Origin: Butyrivibrio sp.
Lineage (GTDB): Bacteria; Bacillota; Clostridia; Lachnospirales; Lachnospiraceae
Assembly (NCBI GenBank): GCA_015056585.1
Contig: SVFZ01000026.1
Span: forward strand, 1 to 64,000
Direction of reading: 5' to 3'
DNA length: 64,000 bases
The notes beneath the pieces are model-generated. The model worked only from the letters and a program-made list of their open reading frames with translations. It searched no databases and had not been told where the DNA came from. Shown here piece by piece: positions 24,323 through 33,825 of the stretch (within the stretch, counting starts at the first letter, position 1; each line of letters opens with the position of its first letter). Made by a program: the position numbers and the translations under genes.

Positions 24323-25225
24323 TTACGCAGCCGGAGCAATTCTGAAGCAGGGGAGCACACCATAAGAGTTGCTGGCGCCGTTGGAGTACGGAGCGCCCGA
24401 AGTGGCGACAATGCAGAAGGCCGTGCTGTCGCTGACATGCGGCGAAGCCAACCAAACATTCACGGCGGCTCCATTTACTCCCTGAGTCCTTACTCTACTG
24501 GCTGCGTTAGTAAATACTGGGTACTGGTTATTTACTGAGTTCTCAGTGCTTCCAGAATATGTTATGCCACCAAATACCTCTTTCTCAGTAGGGATCCAGA
24601 TCTTGTCATTCGATGTGACAATCTGGTTGACCTGAGAGCCTGATGTTGCCTTAACAGGCTTTGCTGATATAACAGCCTGGAGATCTGAAGGAAGTGATGT
24701 GATAAAAGTCTGATTGAGCCAGGTCCTTAAATCAGATGCATTCCAACCTCCGGCGTTAGTATTTGAAGTGTGGTGCTGTCTTGTGTTGGCCAGACAGTTG
24801 GCAGGGATAAAGTCAACCTCTCCAAGGCCGTAGGTGTTGACATTGGCCTCAAAGTATACAACCTCTCCGCCGGAGAGTGTAACAGTGAATCTGTCTCCGT
24901 TATGAATATAAGAAGCTGCAAGGCCGCTATCGATGATCCTCTTGACACCATCCCAAGTTGCAGTTGTAAGCCCCATGTCTAACTCATGGTATTCACCGAA
25001 ACCACATACAACATATGTGGTGTAAACCACAGTGCTTCCATTAAGAAGCTGGACAGTATACTTGTCTCTTGGCGGTACTATGACCTTGACAACCAGGCTT
25101 GAGCCTATGGTAGTTGTTGATATTACCGTTCCGGCACTAGATGTTACCTTGATTTTCTTGTTTTGATCTGCTGATGCGCATTTGCATACCAGCTGACAAA
25201 AAGCTCTGAATCCTACTTCTGACAT
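24323..25225 (-). CDS. DGR variable protein 1: tail protein with C-terminal lectin-fold domain
   Basis: A 300-residue protein, probably at the tail tip as the receptor-binding variable unit. Residues ~1-85 are a beta-rich attachment region (IKVTSSAGTVIST ... VYTTYVV); ~90-300 form a DUF6273/formylglycine-type C-type lectin fold with WLASP (~260) and a closing GVLPCFRI strand. The last ~42 residues are written by VR1; variable codons all derive from TR Asn, Ser or Thr codons (for example H, D, A, I, Y). It is next to the tail fibre gene and starts 12 bp after its stop, giving the phage a way to switch host receptor. Confidence 0.93.
   Translation of the reverse strand: MSEVGFRAFCQLVCKCASADQNKKIKVTSSAGTVISTTTIGSSLVVKVIVPPRDKYTVQLLNGSTVVYTTYVVCGFGEYHELDMGLTTATWDGVKRIIDSGLAASYIHNGDRFTVTLSGGEVVYFEANVNTYGLGEVDFIPANCLANTRQHHTSNTNAGGWNASDLRTWLNQTFITSLPSDLQAVISAKPVKATSGSQVNQIVTSNDKIWIPTEKEVFGGITYSGSTENSVNNQYPVFTNAASRVRTQGVNGAAVNVWLASPHVSDSTAFCIVATSGAPYSNGASNSYGVLPCFRIAPAA
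24343..24468 (-). repeat. DGR variable repeat 1 (VR1)
   Basis: 126 bp colinear with TR, 112 identical. All 14 differences are at TR adenines (coding strand). The invariant GC-rich 3' end (GTGCTCCCCTG) is the probable initiation-of-mutagenic-homing site; its TGC codon against TGA in TR could be the IMH/IMH* difference. Confidence 0.96.
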
Positions 25226-25236
25226 TCCATTTCCTC

Positions 25237-26928
25237 CTATGCAGTCTTTGTTACAGTTATGGTCTCAACACCAGCTGTCGTAAACGAATGAGATATTGTA
25301 TATACATCACCGGAGGTATATGTAACTACTTCCGTATAGCTCAATCCGTTGGCATTGTATGTTGTGACTGTAGTTTTTTCCGGGTCAACATCCGTAATCG
25401 TTAGCCCATTGCTTGACGGAGTTATGGTCTCCGTTCCAACCAGTGGAGTGCTTCCACCTCCCGTAGGTGGCACCGCCCAGTTACCTGCACCATTCATGAA
25501 GTGCGTAGCATCTCCATCCAGCTTCTTTAATAATCCGTTTGCGCTGGTGGTTGCCACACCATATGTTGTATTGGTAGTCGGTGGTGTGTATCCGAGTGCA
25601 TCAGTAACATTGGCCTTGGTCAACTCACTTCTTATGGTGGCTGATGATTTATTCTCCACATTACCAAGTCCAACCTGAGTCTTTGTGACGCTGTGGGGAT
25701 TGGATGTGTTGGCTAAATGTGAGATAAGGCTGCTTATGGCTTTGGCTATCTTTCCAAACGCTGTTGACAGTACTTCTCCACTCACAAGTTCAGCGTTTTC
25801 TGAAGCAGCTGTGTAGGTAACAGTCTGGTTATTGGTTGTCACATTTGGTACATTTCCAAGCCCTATGTTGCTCTTAGTGATATTTACATTTCCGGTCCTG
25901 TAATTGGATTCACCGTCTCCTTTGACCCCTGTTACAGGAGCGCTTGGAATATCCGCCTCAGTTATGTATCCTACGTCATTGGTCCATTGTGATATGTTGT
26001 CATTTATACCAAGCTGCGACTTTGTGACTCTGTGCGGATTAGATGTGTCGGCCAGATGTGCTATGAAGCTCTTAATTGCCTTTGCAATCTTTCCGAATGC
26101 AGTTGACAATGTTTCTCCGCTGGTCAGTTCAGTATTGCTGGCCGCTTCTGTGTATGTCGGCGTCTGGTCATTTGTTGATACGTTAGGTACATTGCCAAGT
26201 CCAACCTGAGTCTTTGTGACATTATGAGGATTTGATGTGTCTGCAGTATGGTCCGACAGATTCCCTGAAAGCGTCTGCACAAGGCTGTTAAGCGCAGCTG
26301 CGCTGTCAGCGTGCGAACTAATCCAGTCTGATATCTCCTTTAATGTGTCAAAAGAAGCAGGGGCATCCGCTATGACTGCAGCTATGGCATCGTCAATAGC
26401 TTTAGAGACCGAGCCTGCACCAGATCCATTAAGTGTATCTATAGCACCAGACAAGGCAGCTTCAGCAATCTGAGCCCTAGTCTTCTCATCGTTAACTGCT
26501 TTATAAACAGAGCCGTTACCGGTTCCATTAAGAGTGTCGATCAGAGCCTGAAGTGCAGCTTCAGCAATCTGAGCCCTAGAGCTCTCTGAAGATATGTTGC
26601 CGCTTAGAGTACTTTCTACTCCCTCTGCCCTTGTTCTTTCAGCCGAAACGCTGTCGCTCAGATTTCCCTCTGCCGTCTGAGCACGCGACTCTTCAGCTCC
26701 TACGGCACTCGCGACATGGTTATATAAGCCATTTACATTGTCGTCCATTATCGACAGCTGGCTGTTTACTTCTGTAATCCTTCTTACTAACTCTTCTATC
26801 GTGGCCTGATTCTCTACTTTGTAATCATCAAGATTTTCGTCGTTTTCCTTGACTCCATCCTCAAGATGATTTAAAGATGTATCTGTGATCAGCTCACGGT
26901 CCTGCCATGTATGCTTATCGTAGCTCAT
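25237..26928 (-). CDS. Tail fibre protein with NPH-type repeats
   Basis: A 563-residue fibre. The N-terminal ~100 residues attach and form a helical stalk; ~75-175 contain repeated SRAQIAEAAL-type coiled-coil units; ~225-430 contain three copies of a block with TSNPHxVTKxQ, LGNVPNV and ETLSTAFGKIAKAI, a classic trimeric fibre shaft repeat. The C-terminal ~100 residues are beta-rich. It overlaps the preceding gene by 4 bp and is followed immediately by the variable protein, which it may display. Confidence 0.88.
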   Translation of the reverse strand: MSYDKHTWQDRELITDTSLNHLEDGVKENDENLDDYKVENQATIEELVRRITEVNSQLSIMDDNVNGLYNHVASAVGAEESRAQTAEGNLSDSVSAERTRAEGVESTLSGNISSESSRAQIAEAALQALIDTLNGTGNGSVYKAVNDEKTRAQIAEAALSGAIDTLNGSGAGSVSKAIDDAIAAVIADAPASFDTLKEISDWISSHADSAAALNSLVQTLSGNLSDHTADTSNPHNVTKTQVGLGNVPNVSTNDQTPTYTEAASNTELTSGETLSTAFGKIAKAIKSFIAHLADTSNPHRVTKSQLGINDNISQWTNDVGYITEADIPSAPVTGVKGDGESNYRTGNVNITKSNIGLGNVPNVTTNNQTVTYTAASENAELVSGEVLSTAFGKIAKAISSLISHLANTSNPHSVTKTQVGLGNVENKSSATIRSELTKANVTDALGYTPPTTNTTYGVATTSANGLLKKLDGDATHFMNGAGNWAVPPTGGGSTPLVGTETITPSSNGLTITDVDPEKTTVTTYNANGLSYTEVVTYTSGDVYTISHSFTTAGVETITVTKTA

Positions 26929-27668
26929 CCGCCCACCTCACTCACGTTTACAATTGCCTGGCCAACACGTGAAGCTTCGACATTAAGAGTTTCTGTGTAG
27001 CCGCTGCTGTTGTAAACCGTCGTTTTTGTTGTGATGGTCTGTCCGGAACCAATATTCTGTACAAGCTCCTCAACCATCGTCATGCCATCTTCACTGTAGG
27101 TTGTTGTCTTTACAGAGCCATCTGCAAAAGTCTGGGTCTCTGTTCTGCCATCAGCACTATAATTAACTGACTTGGATTGCAGTCCAGGGCTTTCCATATA
27201 GTCTGCTTTGGTAAGCTTGTCAAATTCTCCGGTGATGGTCTCAAAGGTCTCTATGATGCTCTGGATTTCTCTTGTCGTCACTGTGAATGTGGCCAGTTCC
27301 ATCTCAAATATGCCATTGTCGAAGTTTACATTATCGTCCTGTTCAAGATCCGGGAGTGAAGCGCCGGAATAGGCAATAAGCTCAATGGGCTCATCCGTGT
27401 TTGAGAGATCCATTCTCACATAAATCCTTCCGCGATACGTTCCTGATGAAGGCATCCTTACTTCAAGATCCGTGTCGTATACTTCAAACAACCTTCCCTT
27501 GATCATTCCGTAGCCAGCTGACATATGAAGGGAGTTACCGCTTACATAAGTTACATTGCAACCTATGTAGATTCCGTTCATACACGTAAGCGCGTCCCTT
27601 ACTACAGCATCATGGAGTGGAGTGTTCAACTCTCCGCTCCAGGTCTTTAATACAATATTGTCTGCCAT
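26925..27668 (-). CDS. Baseplate/upper tail protein (BppU-like position)
   Basis: A 247-residue protein. The first ~120 residues are beta-rich (NIVLKTWSGELNTPLHD ... GRIYVRMDLSN), as in baseplate adaptor proteins that connect the tail tip to fibres; the C-terminal part has a repetitive beta pattern (YSADGRTETQTFADGS, YSEDGMTMVEEL). It lies between the Tal-like and fibre genes with a 4-bp overlap to the latter. The role is inferred from position. Confidence 0.6.
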   Translation of the reverse strand: MADNIVLKTWSGELNTPLHDAVVRDALTCMNGIYIGCNVTYVSGNSLHMSAGYGMIKGRLFEVYDTDLEVRMPSSGTYRGRIYVRMDLSNTDEPIELIAYSGASLPDLEQDDNVNFDNGIFEMELATFTVTTREIQSIIETFETITGEFDKLTKADYMESPGLQSKSVNYSADGRTETQTFADGSVKTTTYSEDGMTMVEELVQNIGSGQTITTKTTVYNSSGYTETLNVEASRVGQAIVNVSEVGG

Positions 27669-27671
27669 CTT

Positions 27672-29027
27672 CTAGCTCCTTCCTTTTATCTGTTTGGTAA
27701 GTTCAATCCTGACGTTTCCGTATATCAGCTTTACCGACTTATTTGTAACTTCTCTTCCTGTGAGGATTGTTCTGTAAGTACTGCCCTCATCAATGACATC
27801 CGTGAGCTGGCCAACTGACAGATCCTCAGGTGTAACAAGAGCATCATGCGCAAGGCATTCAATCTCAATGAGATTTTCATACTTGTTTGATCCAAATGTC
27901 TTTGCAGCCTTGTCTTGTGCTTTCTGATTGAACTCTGTCAGGGCCATCAGTACGCACCTGTTAGCGTACTCCTCTGTTATGACGTATTCATCTACAAGCT
28001 CCGTCATAGCATCTTTATCCCATCCTGCCACCAGGCCATCCTGATCAACAGTTATTGAGATGCCATCGACAGTGTTAAGTTCAACAGCTGCTGCCTCCTC
28101 ATCAGCTATAGTTTCCTCATCCAAGCTCTCGCCTTTCTCAAGTTTTTTCTGAGCTGATGTAATTTTAGATATCCCACTCGTAAGAGTCTTCTGATAATTT
28201 GCCTCGTACTCAGAAGCCGTCTTTGTAGAAACAGATTCAAGCTTGGGAGTGACCGGGCTTATCCTGTTGTCTGCGACAGTATCATAAGAGCCATCAGGAT
28301 GAAGGTAGTACGTCGTTCTCATCGAGCAGTCTTTCTTGTTGTATATCAGGTCCTTGTTGATCTCTTTCTTGATGGTCTTATATTTGACGCTTTTGGAGAT
28401 GATATTAGGAAATTCTGTCTCTATAGTCTTCACTGAAGCAGTATTTTTAGAAATTGTCGCCCTGATAGCCTTCGCTCCGATATCCCACACAAAGGACAGT
28501 CTGACTTCATACTTCCTGAATGCTCCAAGTATAATGTCATCAAGAAGGTTGACTTTGGTATAATGATCTGTATCATTATCTGCAGATATATCCAGAGTCC
28601 ATCCTGTTGTGCTTCCCTCTGCTGTCAGGGTCAAGCCTGGTATCCTCTGGTACTCATCCCCAGATACAAATACTTCAGCTATCCTGGCCATGATATACTG
28701 CTCAAGACTTCCGATTCCCAGCAGATCAATGTCTGCAAGAATGTCCACATCAAAGCATCCCATTATGTCAGTGTATGTGACATCAATCAGCTTCTTTTCT
28801 TTCTCCGTGCCCTTTTCTACTTTGGATACAATGCCCCAGATTTCTTTTTCTCCGTTAAGGATCCTTAGATAATCATTTACCGCAACTCTTGTTGGTGTCG
28901 GTATCTCTACCTTGTTTTTTTCCGGGTCCAAGTAGTCATATTTGTACTTGAATTTTTCATTGTTTATTCCGGTATGATCCTTGTAGTTAAAGTTGCTATC
29001 ATATATCTCAACATTAAACGGTCTCAT
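27672..29027 (-). CDS. Tail-tip protein (Tal / gp37-like)
   Basis: A 451-residue protein located right after Dit, the slot of the tail-associated Tal proteins that close the baseplate. The N-terminal beta domains (FNVEIYDSNFNYKD ... VAVNDYLRI) resemble siphovirus gp37/Tal hubs; the C-terminus holds an oligonucleotide-fold-like strand set. Start is taken at ATG 29027 (MRPFNVEIYD), which overlaps the end of the Dit gene by 14 bp; the track starts 6 codons earlier. No peptidase motif is evident. Confidence 0.75.
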   Translation of the reverse strand: MRPFNVEIYDSNFNYKDHTGINNEKFKYKYDYLDPEKNKVEIPTPTRVAVNDYLRILNGEKEIWGIVSKVEKGTEKEKKLIDVTYTDIMGCFDVDILADIDLLGIGSLEQYIMARIAEVFVSGDEYQRIPGLTLTAEGSTTGWTLDISADNDTDHYTKVNLLDDIILGAFRKYEVRLSFVWDIGAKAIRATISKNTASVKTIETEFPNIISKSVKYKTIKKEINKDLIYNKKDCSMRTTYYLHPDGSYDTVADNRISPVTPKLESVSTKTASEYEANYQKTLTSGISKITSAQKKLEKGESLDEETIADEEAAAVELNTVDGISITVDQDGLVAGWDKDAMTELVDEYVITEEYANRCVLMALTEFNQKAQDKAAKTFGSNKYENLIEIECLAHDALVTPEDLSVGQLTDVIDEGSTYRTILTGREVTNKSVKLIYGNVRIELTKQIKGRS

Positions 29028-29844
29028 ATAATACTCTGGCCTCAACTTTCAGCTTGGGTATAGTTACTCCATCCTGCGCCACAGATATTCTGTTTCTTCC
29101 AGCTCTCAGGAACACGAAGCGGTCCGTCGTCTTGTCGCTCTCATCATATCTGTCGTAAATAACATGGTTATATGCATCCTGCTCCGTTATGGAGAACGGG
29201 GAGCCTGAACAGTCAATGACAAGGCAATGGCCAGCTTCTATCTCAACCTCGCACCGTCCGGTCTCAACAATCATGTTGTTAAGATAATGCTTCCATGTGG
29301 GATTGATTACAGGACCATAGATGTAGATAACTGTAGGAGACTCCATATTGGAATCAACGTTTAATGATACTGTTCCAGCTCCTGAATCTGCATAGGTATA
29401 TGGATATGTGTAGTCGTAGATCTTTCCGCCCTCTACGTCAATGCCTGCCTCCATACTGTGGAGTCTATACCAATAGCCAAGTCCTACAAATTTTATCTCG
29501 CAATGAAGACCACTGCCCTCTATCTCTTTCTTATCCAGTTCCGAAATAATACACTCCAGGCAATATGTTGTACTGCCTGGAGTGTATTTTAGGGTGAGGG
29601 GAGTTTTGGATATAAACCTAGAAAACTGATAATACTTTTCATAAGCATCCGGGTTCTTAAATCTGATAACGCCCTTAGGAACCGGCTGCTTAATATTGTC
29701 ATTGTACGGCTTGAAATAACTGCCGATCTGTATAAAATTGGTATCTCTTTTAAATCCGAGATCAGAAGGTGAATACATAAAGAATTTAAGGTCATTAAGG
29801 TCATAGCACTCACCATTACAATTATATAGAGCAAATTTTCGCAT
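29014..29844 (-). CDS. Distal tail protein (Dit-like)
   Basis: A 276-residue protein in the canonical slot directly after the tape measure. The N-terminal half follows the Dit hub pattern (YDLNDLKFFMYSPSDLGF, IRFKNPDAYEKYYQF), and the C-terminal half a galectin-like beta-sandwich (YIYGPVINPTWKHYLNN ... LVIDCS). It should form the hexameric ring joining tail tube and tip. Confidence 0.82.
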   Translation of the reverse strand: MRKFALYNCNGECYDLNDLKFFMYSPSDLGFKRDTNFIQIGSYFKPYNDNIKQPVPKGVIRFKNPDAYEKYYQFSRFISKTPLTLKYTPGSTTYCLECIISELDKKEIEGSGLHCEIKFVGLGYWYRLHSMEAGIDVEGGKIYDYTYPYTYADSGAGTVSLNVDSNMESPTVIYIYGPVINPTWKHYLNNMIVETGRCEVEIEAGHCLVIDCSGSPFSITEQDAYNHVIYDRYDESDKTTDRFVFLRAGRNRISVAQDGVTIPKLKVEARVLYETV

Positions 29845-29848
29845 ACAC

Positions 29849-32800
29849 TCAGCCTCCTAAAGCTTCACCAAGTCTCTTATCAATGGCTGCAACCATACCA
29901 TCAATGTCCACGCTGGCCACTGCCTCCTCGCAGAGAGCTTTGATAGCATCACACACAGCACTTGTACCATCCTTAATACCCTGAGCCAGTCCTCCACATA
30001 TGCCATCTTTTCCTATCACGTAAAACTTATCAGATCGTCCTCCCTCTTCGTTGATACCGAGATTAGTTCTGGTTGTTTCAAGTGTGGTCTGCACCATTCC
30101 CTGTACTGCCGGCTTAAGATTTTCTTCTGTCTTCTGTGTGATGGTGGTTGCCATATCAGTGACAGTGTCGCCGGTTATCTGGGTCATGTTCTCTTTATGG
30201 GCATTGGCAGCGTCTTCTACATAAATCTGGTATTCGTCACGTGCCTGCTGCTGTTCTTCAAAATATGTGGCGAACAGTTCTTTTGTTTCATCAGTGTAAG
30301 ATTGATCCTGAACTCTGACTCCGGCATAGAGGTCTTCAGCCTCAGCCATGAGGTCAAGTCTTTCCTGCCACAAAGCTGTAATTTCTTCAAAGCCTTCTCC
30401 GGTATCGTTCATTTCCTGAAGAGCCTGTGTTAATTCGTGAACCTCAGGAGCTCCGTCTATACCAAGACCTACCGCCGTTTCTACAAGGTTTTTGAGGGCA
30501 GGATCCACATCTGCCTCGACAAGAGACTTTAAAAATTGGAGATCAGAGTTATACTGTGATAGTGCTTCGTTATCATCAGCCCATAATTTCTTCATCTCCT
30601 CGAAGGTCTTTGAGGATTCTCCGCCCAGTTCAGATAGCAGCCCTATAGAGCCGCCTATCTTATCGTTAGCCTCTTCGAGAAGCTTGGTGAAATCATCCCA
30701 GGCCTCTTCAGAGTAGTTCGTAGCTTCAGTGAGGGCCAGCTGCCCCTCTGCCATCTCATTAAGAGCTTCCACATTAGCTGCTGCCGGTTCAAGAACATCG
30801 TTCATGTATCCGGTGAGATTGTTTATCTCGTTGTTGAGTCCAGGAATGGTATCGTCTTTAAGCTCGTTTACCTTCTCCTGCCACTGCTCCTGCTCCATGT
30901 AGAGCTCATCATTGGCTTCAGCCACTTCATTTAATGTCCGGTAGAGGCCATCCAGTCTGATGTCGTACTGCTCGGCTGTTATCGCTCCGTCTTCATAAGA
31001 TTTTGTGAGATCATCAATCTGCTGCATGATCTCATCAAGCCCGAGCTCATCTTTTATCTCTGCCAGCCTCTGCTCTGCTTCATAGAGCTCATATTCAGCA
31101 TCTGCCTGAGCTTCCATAAGCTCAGTTATCTCTTCTCTGGCCTTCTGGAGCTGTATATATTTCAGCTGATCATCAATATTCGTTACAAGGGCAGCGCTGT
31201 TCTCATCCAGCTTTCCAGTATTATCATCAATCGAAATGCTCCAATCAGGGTAAAGCGTGTTGAGCTGGTTTACAATGCTGGCCATCTCTTTCTGTTCATC
31301 AGCCGTGAGCTTACTCTTACCGTTTAGCTCCTGGAGGCGTGAAGATAGATTGCTTACATAACCCTGCTGTGTTCCGAACTCTGACCTTAAGTTTTCGCTT
31401 GATGTCTTTGCATCATTGAAGGACTTAATGGCTTTCTCAGTGCTTTCTACTGCTTCATAGGTATAATCAACGCTCTCAGGTACCAGTAGATTGTATGCAG
31501 CAAGACCTGCTACAAGACCACCTATGCCTGTGATGAGCAGTCCTACTGGGTTGGCAGTCATAGCTGCATTTAATAGCCACTGTGCGACTGTAGCCCCTTC
31601 TGTAGCCGCCTGATAAGCCACCCATGAAGCCTGAGCAGCTGTAATAAATGGAATTATCTCTCCAAATATAAGCTGTGAGGCTGCAATTCCTGAAATGCCT
31701 GCTATGATCTGTCCGCTATTATCCAGGATCCATGTAAATAGATCTATCATAACTGGCAGTACATCTTCAGATGCTTTGGCGGCATTATCAATAAAATCGC
31801 CCAGCGCTTCAGACATCTTAGTAAAGGATACATTCAGCTTTCCGTTATTTACTGAATCTGTTAGCCTTCCTACCGCGTCTGTTGCTTCCTGAACACCTTT
31901 CCTAAGCTGCGCATCAAAAACCTTTTCACTGGCTATGCCAAGAGCTTCTAACGCTGAGTTGAGAATGGTGATATCACCTTTGAGGTTGTCATTAAGGACC
32001 TTGGCCATCTCATCAGCAGCGCCGGAAGAGTTTCTGATTTTTTCTGACAGAGTATCATATGACTTTCCGCTGTCCTTGATGAGCGCATTAACAGCTGCAA
32101 TATCGGTCTTATTAAATATCTTTCTGATTGTAGCTGCTTTCTCAACAGAGCCCAGATCAGCTATCGAGTTTCCCAGGTCCTTGATGATATCATTGAGAGG
32201 TCTCATGTCGCCTGTTGTGATATCCTCGACTGAAACTCCTAATTCTTTAAGCTTTGCAGCTGCCTTGTCTGTTGGCGCTGTAAGTGATAGAATAACGTTT
32301 CTTAAATGAGTGCCGCCTTCAGCTCCTTTGATACCGTTATTAGCAAGAATACCGAGCTCTGTATTCATAGTAACGATATCCTGCCCGGCCAGAGATACAG
32401 CACCAGCGCATACAAGAGAAGCTTCTCCCAGCTGTGATACGCTTGTATTTGAAGACTGGGCAGTCTTTGTCATCTGGTCAATGTATCTGTCCAGCTCATA
32501 GGTCTCCATACCAAGTGCGGCCATGGAGTCTGTAACAAGATCTGAAGCATAAGCAAGATCCATTCCTCCGGCTGCTGCCAGTGTGAGCACCTTGGGAAGA
32601 GTCTCTGCTGCTTTTTCAGCATCATAGCCAGCGAGGGCAAGGTAATTTAACGCCTCTGCGCTTTGAGACGCGGAAAACATCGTAGTTTCTCCACATTTCC
32701 TGGCAACTGATTCAAGTAGCTGATATCTTTCGCTTCCGTTAGCTATCTCTTCAGATGTCATTCCCATGGTAGCGGCCACCTGCGCCATGGAAGCGTTAAA

Positions 32801-33553
32801 CTGCTCACCTGTTTCTACTGCAGCTGTAGCAACTTTCTTAAGCCCATCTGCCATCTTTTTTAAGGCTTCAACTACAACTTCTGTTGCCACACCGGCGCCA
32901 ACAAGAGTCCAGAACTCATTTATTTCCTTCTTGGCCTCTTCGGTCTCATCGCCAAACTCATCTATTGATTTTGCACATTGATCTGTGCTGTTCTGTGCTT
33001 CTCTCAGATATTGTGATGTCTTCTGGAGCTCAGTGCCATATTCCTCCTCTTCCACCTTTGCATTATTGAGGTATGACTTATATTTATTCACTTCCTCAGT
33101 CGCCTTGGAATAGGTATCATTAGCCTTCTTCAGCTCTTTTTCAAGATTATCGACAACCTTCTGCTGTTCACTGATCTCTTCAGTGGTAGCAGAGCCTGAC
33201 TCCTTCATTGCATCAAGCTTTGATTTAGCATCATCATACTGCTGGCTTAAGCCTTCATGCTTTCTCTTATACTCTTCAAGCTTGGGGTTCGCCTCTTCAA
33301 TGATCTGTGTGTAGAGACTAACTGCCTTTTTCGCCTCTTCGTACTGCTTTGAAAGAATCTGCTCTTTAGCGGCAAGTGCCTGTGCTGTGTTGGCAGTATC
33401 CTTATATTCCGATTTGCAGGTCTTTAGTTCGCTCCTGAACTCAGAGAGATTAGACTTTATCTGCCTCAGTTGGTTATTATATTTATCAGGATCTTGAATA
33501 ACAATTTTGGTTGATATAACGCCCTGTCTACCCATCTGCCACCTCTGCGTCAA
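29849..33553 (-). CDS. Tail tape measure protein (TP901-family)
   Basis: A 1234-residue protein that sets tail length and lines the tail lumen. A long N-terminal coiled coil (~10-210) precedes the TP901 core (~240-560: QLLESVARKCGETTMFSASQ ... ALGMETYELDRYID) and hydrophobic Gly/Ala-rich membrane-active segments (~625-705). Further coiled coils run to the end. At 1234 residues, using about 1.5 angstrom per residue, a tail near 185 nm would be expected. It overlaps the frameshifted chaperone end by 4 bp. Confidence 0.93.
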   Translation of the reverse strand: MTQRWQMGRQGVISTKIVIQDPDKYNNQLRQIKSNLSEFRSELKTCKSEYKDTANTAQALAAKEQILSKQYEEAKKAVSLYTQIIEEANPKLEEYKRKHEGLSQQYDDAKSKLDAMKESGSATTEEISEQQKVVDNLEKELKKANDTYSKATEEVNKYKSYLNNAKVEEEEYGTELQKTSQYLREAQNSTDQCAKSIDEFGDETEEAKKEINEFWTLVGAGVATEVVVEALKKMADGLKKVATAAVETGEQFNASMAQVAATMGMTSEEIANGSERYQLLESVARKCGETTMFSASQSAEALNYLALAGYDAEKAAETLPKVLTLAAAGGMDLAYASDLVTDSMAALGMETYELDRYIDQMTKTAQSSNTSVSQLGEASLVCAGAVSLAGQDIVTMNTELGILANNGIKGAEGGTHLRNVILSLTAPTDKAAAKLKELGVSVEDITTGDMRPLNDIIKDLGNSIADLGSVEKAATIRKIFNKTDIAAVNALIKDSGKSYDTLSEKIRNSSGAADEMAKVLNDNLKGDITILNSALEALGIASEKVFDAQLRKGVQEATDAVGRLTDSVNNGKLNVSFTKMSEALGDFIDNAAKASEDVLPVMIDLFTWILDNSGQIIAGISGIAASQLIFGEIIPFITAAQASWVAYQAATEGATVAQWLLNAAMTANPVGLLITGIGGLVAGLAAYNLLVPESVDYTYEAVESTEKAIKSFNDAKTSSENLRSEFGTQQGYVSNLSSRLQELNGKSKLTADEQKEMASIVNQLNTLYPDWSISIDDNTGKLDENSAALVTNIDDQLKYIQLQKAREEITELMEAQADAEYELYEAEQRLAEIKDELGLDEIMQQIDDLTKSYEDGAITAEQYDIRLDGLYRTLNEVAEANDELYMEQEQWQEKVNELKDDTIPGLNNEINNLTGYMNDVLEPAAANVEALNEMAEGQLALTEATNYSEEAWDDFTKLLEEANDKIGGSIGLLSELGGESSKTFEEMKKLWADDNEALSQYNSDLQFLKSLVEADVDPALKNLVETAVGLGIDGAPEVHELTQALQEMNDTGEGFEEITALWQERLDLMAEAEDLYAGVRVQDQSYTDETKELFATYFEEQQQARDEYQIYVEDAANAHKENMTQITGDTVTDMATTITQKTEENLKPAVQGMVQTTLETTRTNLGINEEGGRSDKFYVIGKDGICGGLAQGIKDGTSAVCDAIKALCEEAVASVDIDGMVAAIDKRLGEALGG

Positions 33554-33825
33554 AGATCAGCAAGGGAAACTTCCGGCTCATTTTCCATCTGTATTCTCTT
33601 CATCTCATCTTCAACATCTTTGTATATTAATCGCTTGGTCTCAAAATTATACAGCTCCTTATAGCTTTGGAAGATATCGAGCCATTTTCCAAACAACATA
33701 TATTCAGCTTCCTTCTGACTGATTCCAAGCCTTGTCCTCGCAATTAAAAATACCCAGTCAAAATTAATTACTGGGTTTTCGTCTTCTGGTTCTCTGTTGT
33801 TTGATTTTTTTTTACAGCAAAACAC
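33550..33825 (-). CDS. Tail assembly chaperone extension (GT product by -1 frameshift)
   Basis: The downstream frame of the G/GT pair. Used alone it would start MFCCKKKSNN without a ribosome site; instead the A9 tract lets ribosomes of the upstream gene slip by -1 and continue into this frame, giving a fusion that ends NEPEVSLADL. In siphophages G and GT coat the tape measure during tail assembly at a fixed ratio. The 4-bp overlap with the tape measure gene fits. Confidence 0.85.
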   Translation of the reverse strand: MFCCKKKSNNREPEDENPVINFDWVFLIARTRLGISQKEAEYMLFGKWLDIFQSYKELYNFETKRLIYKDVEDEMKRIQMENEPEVSLADL

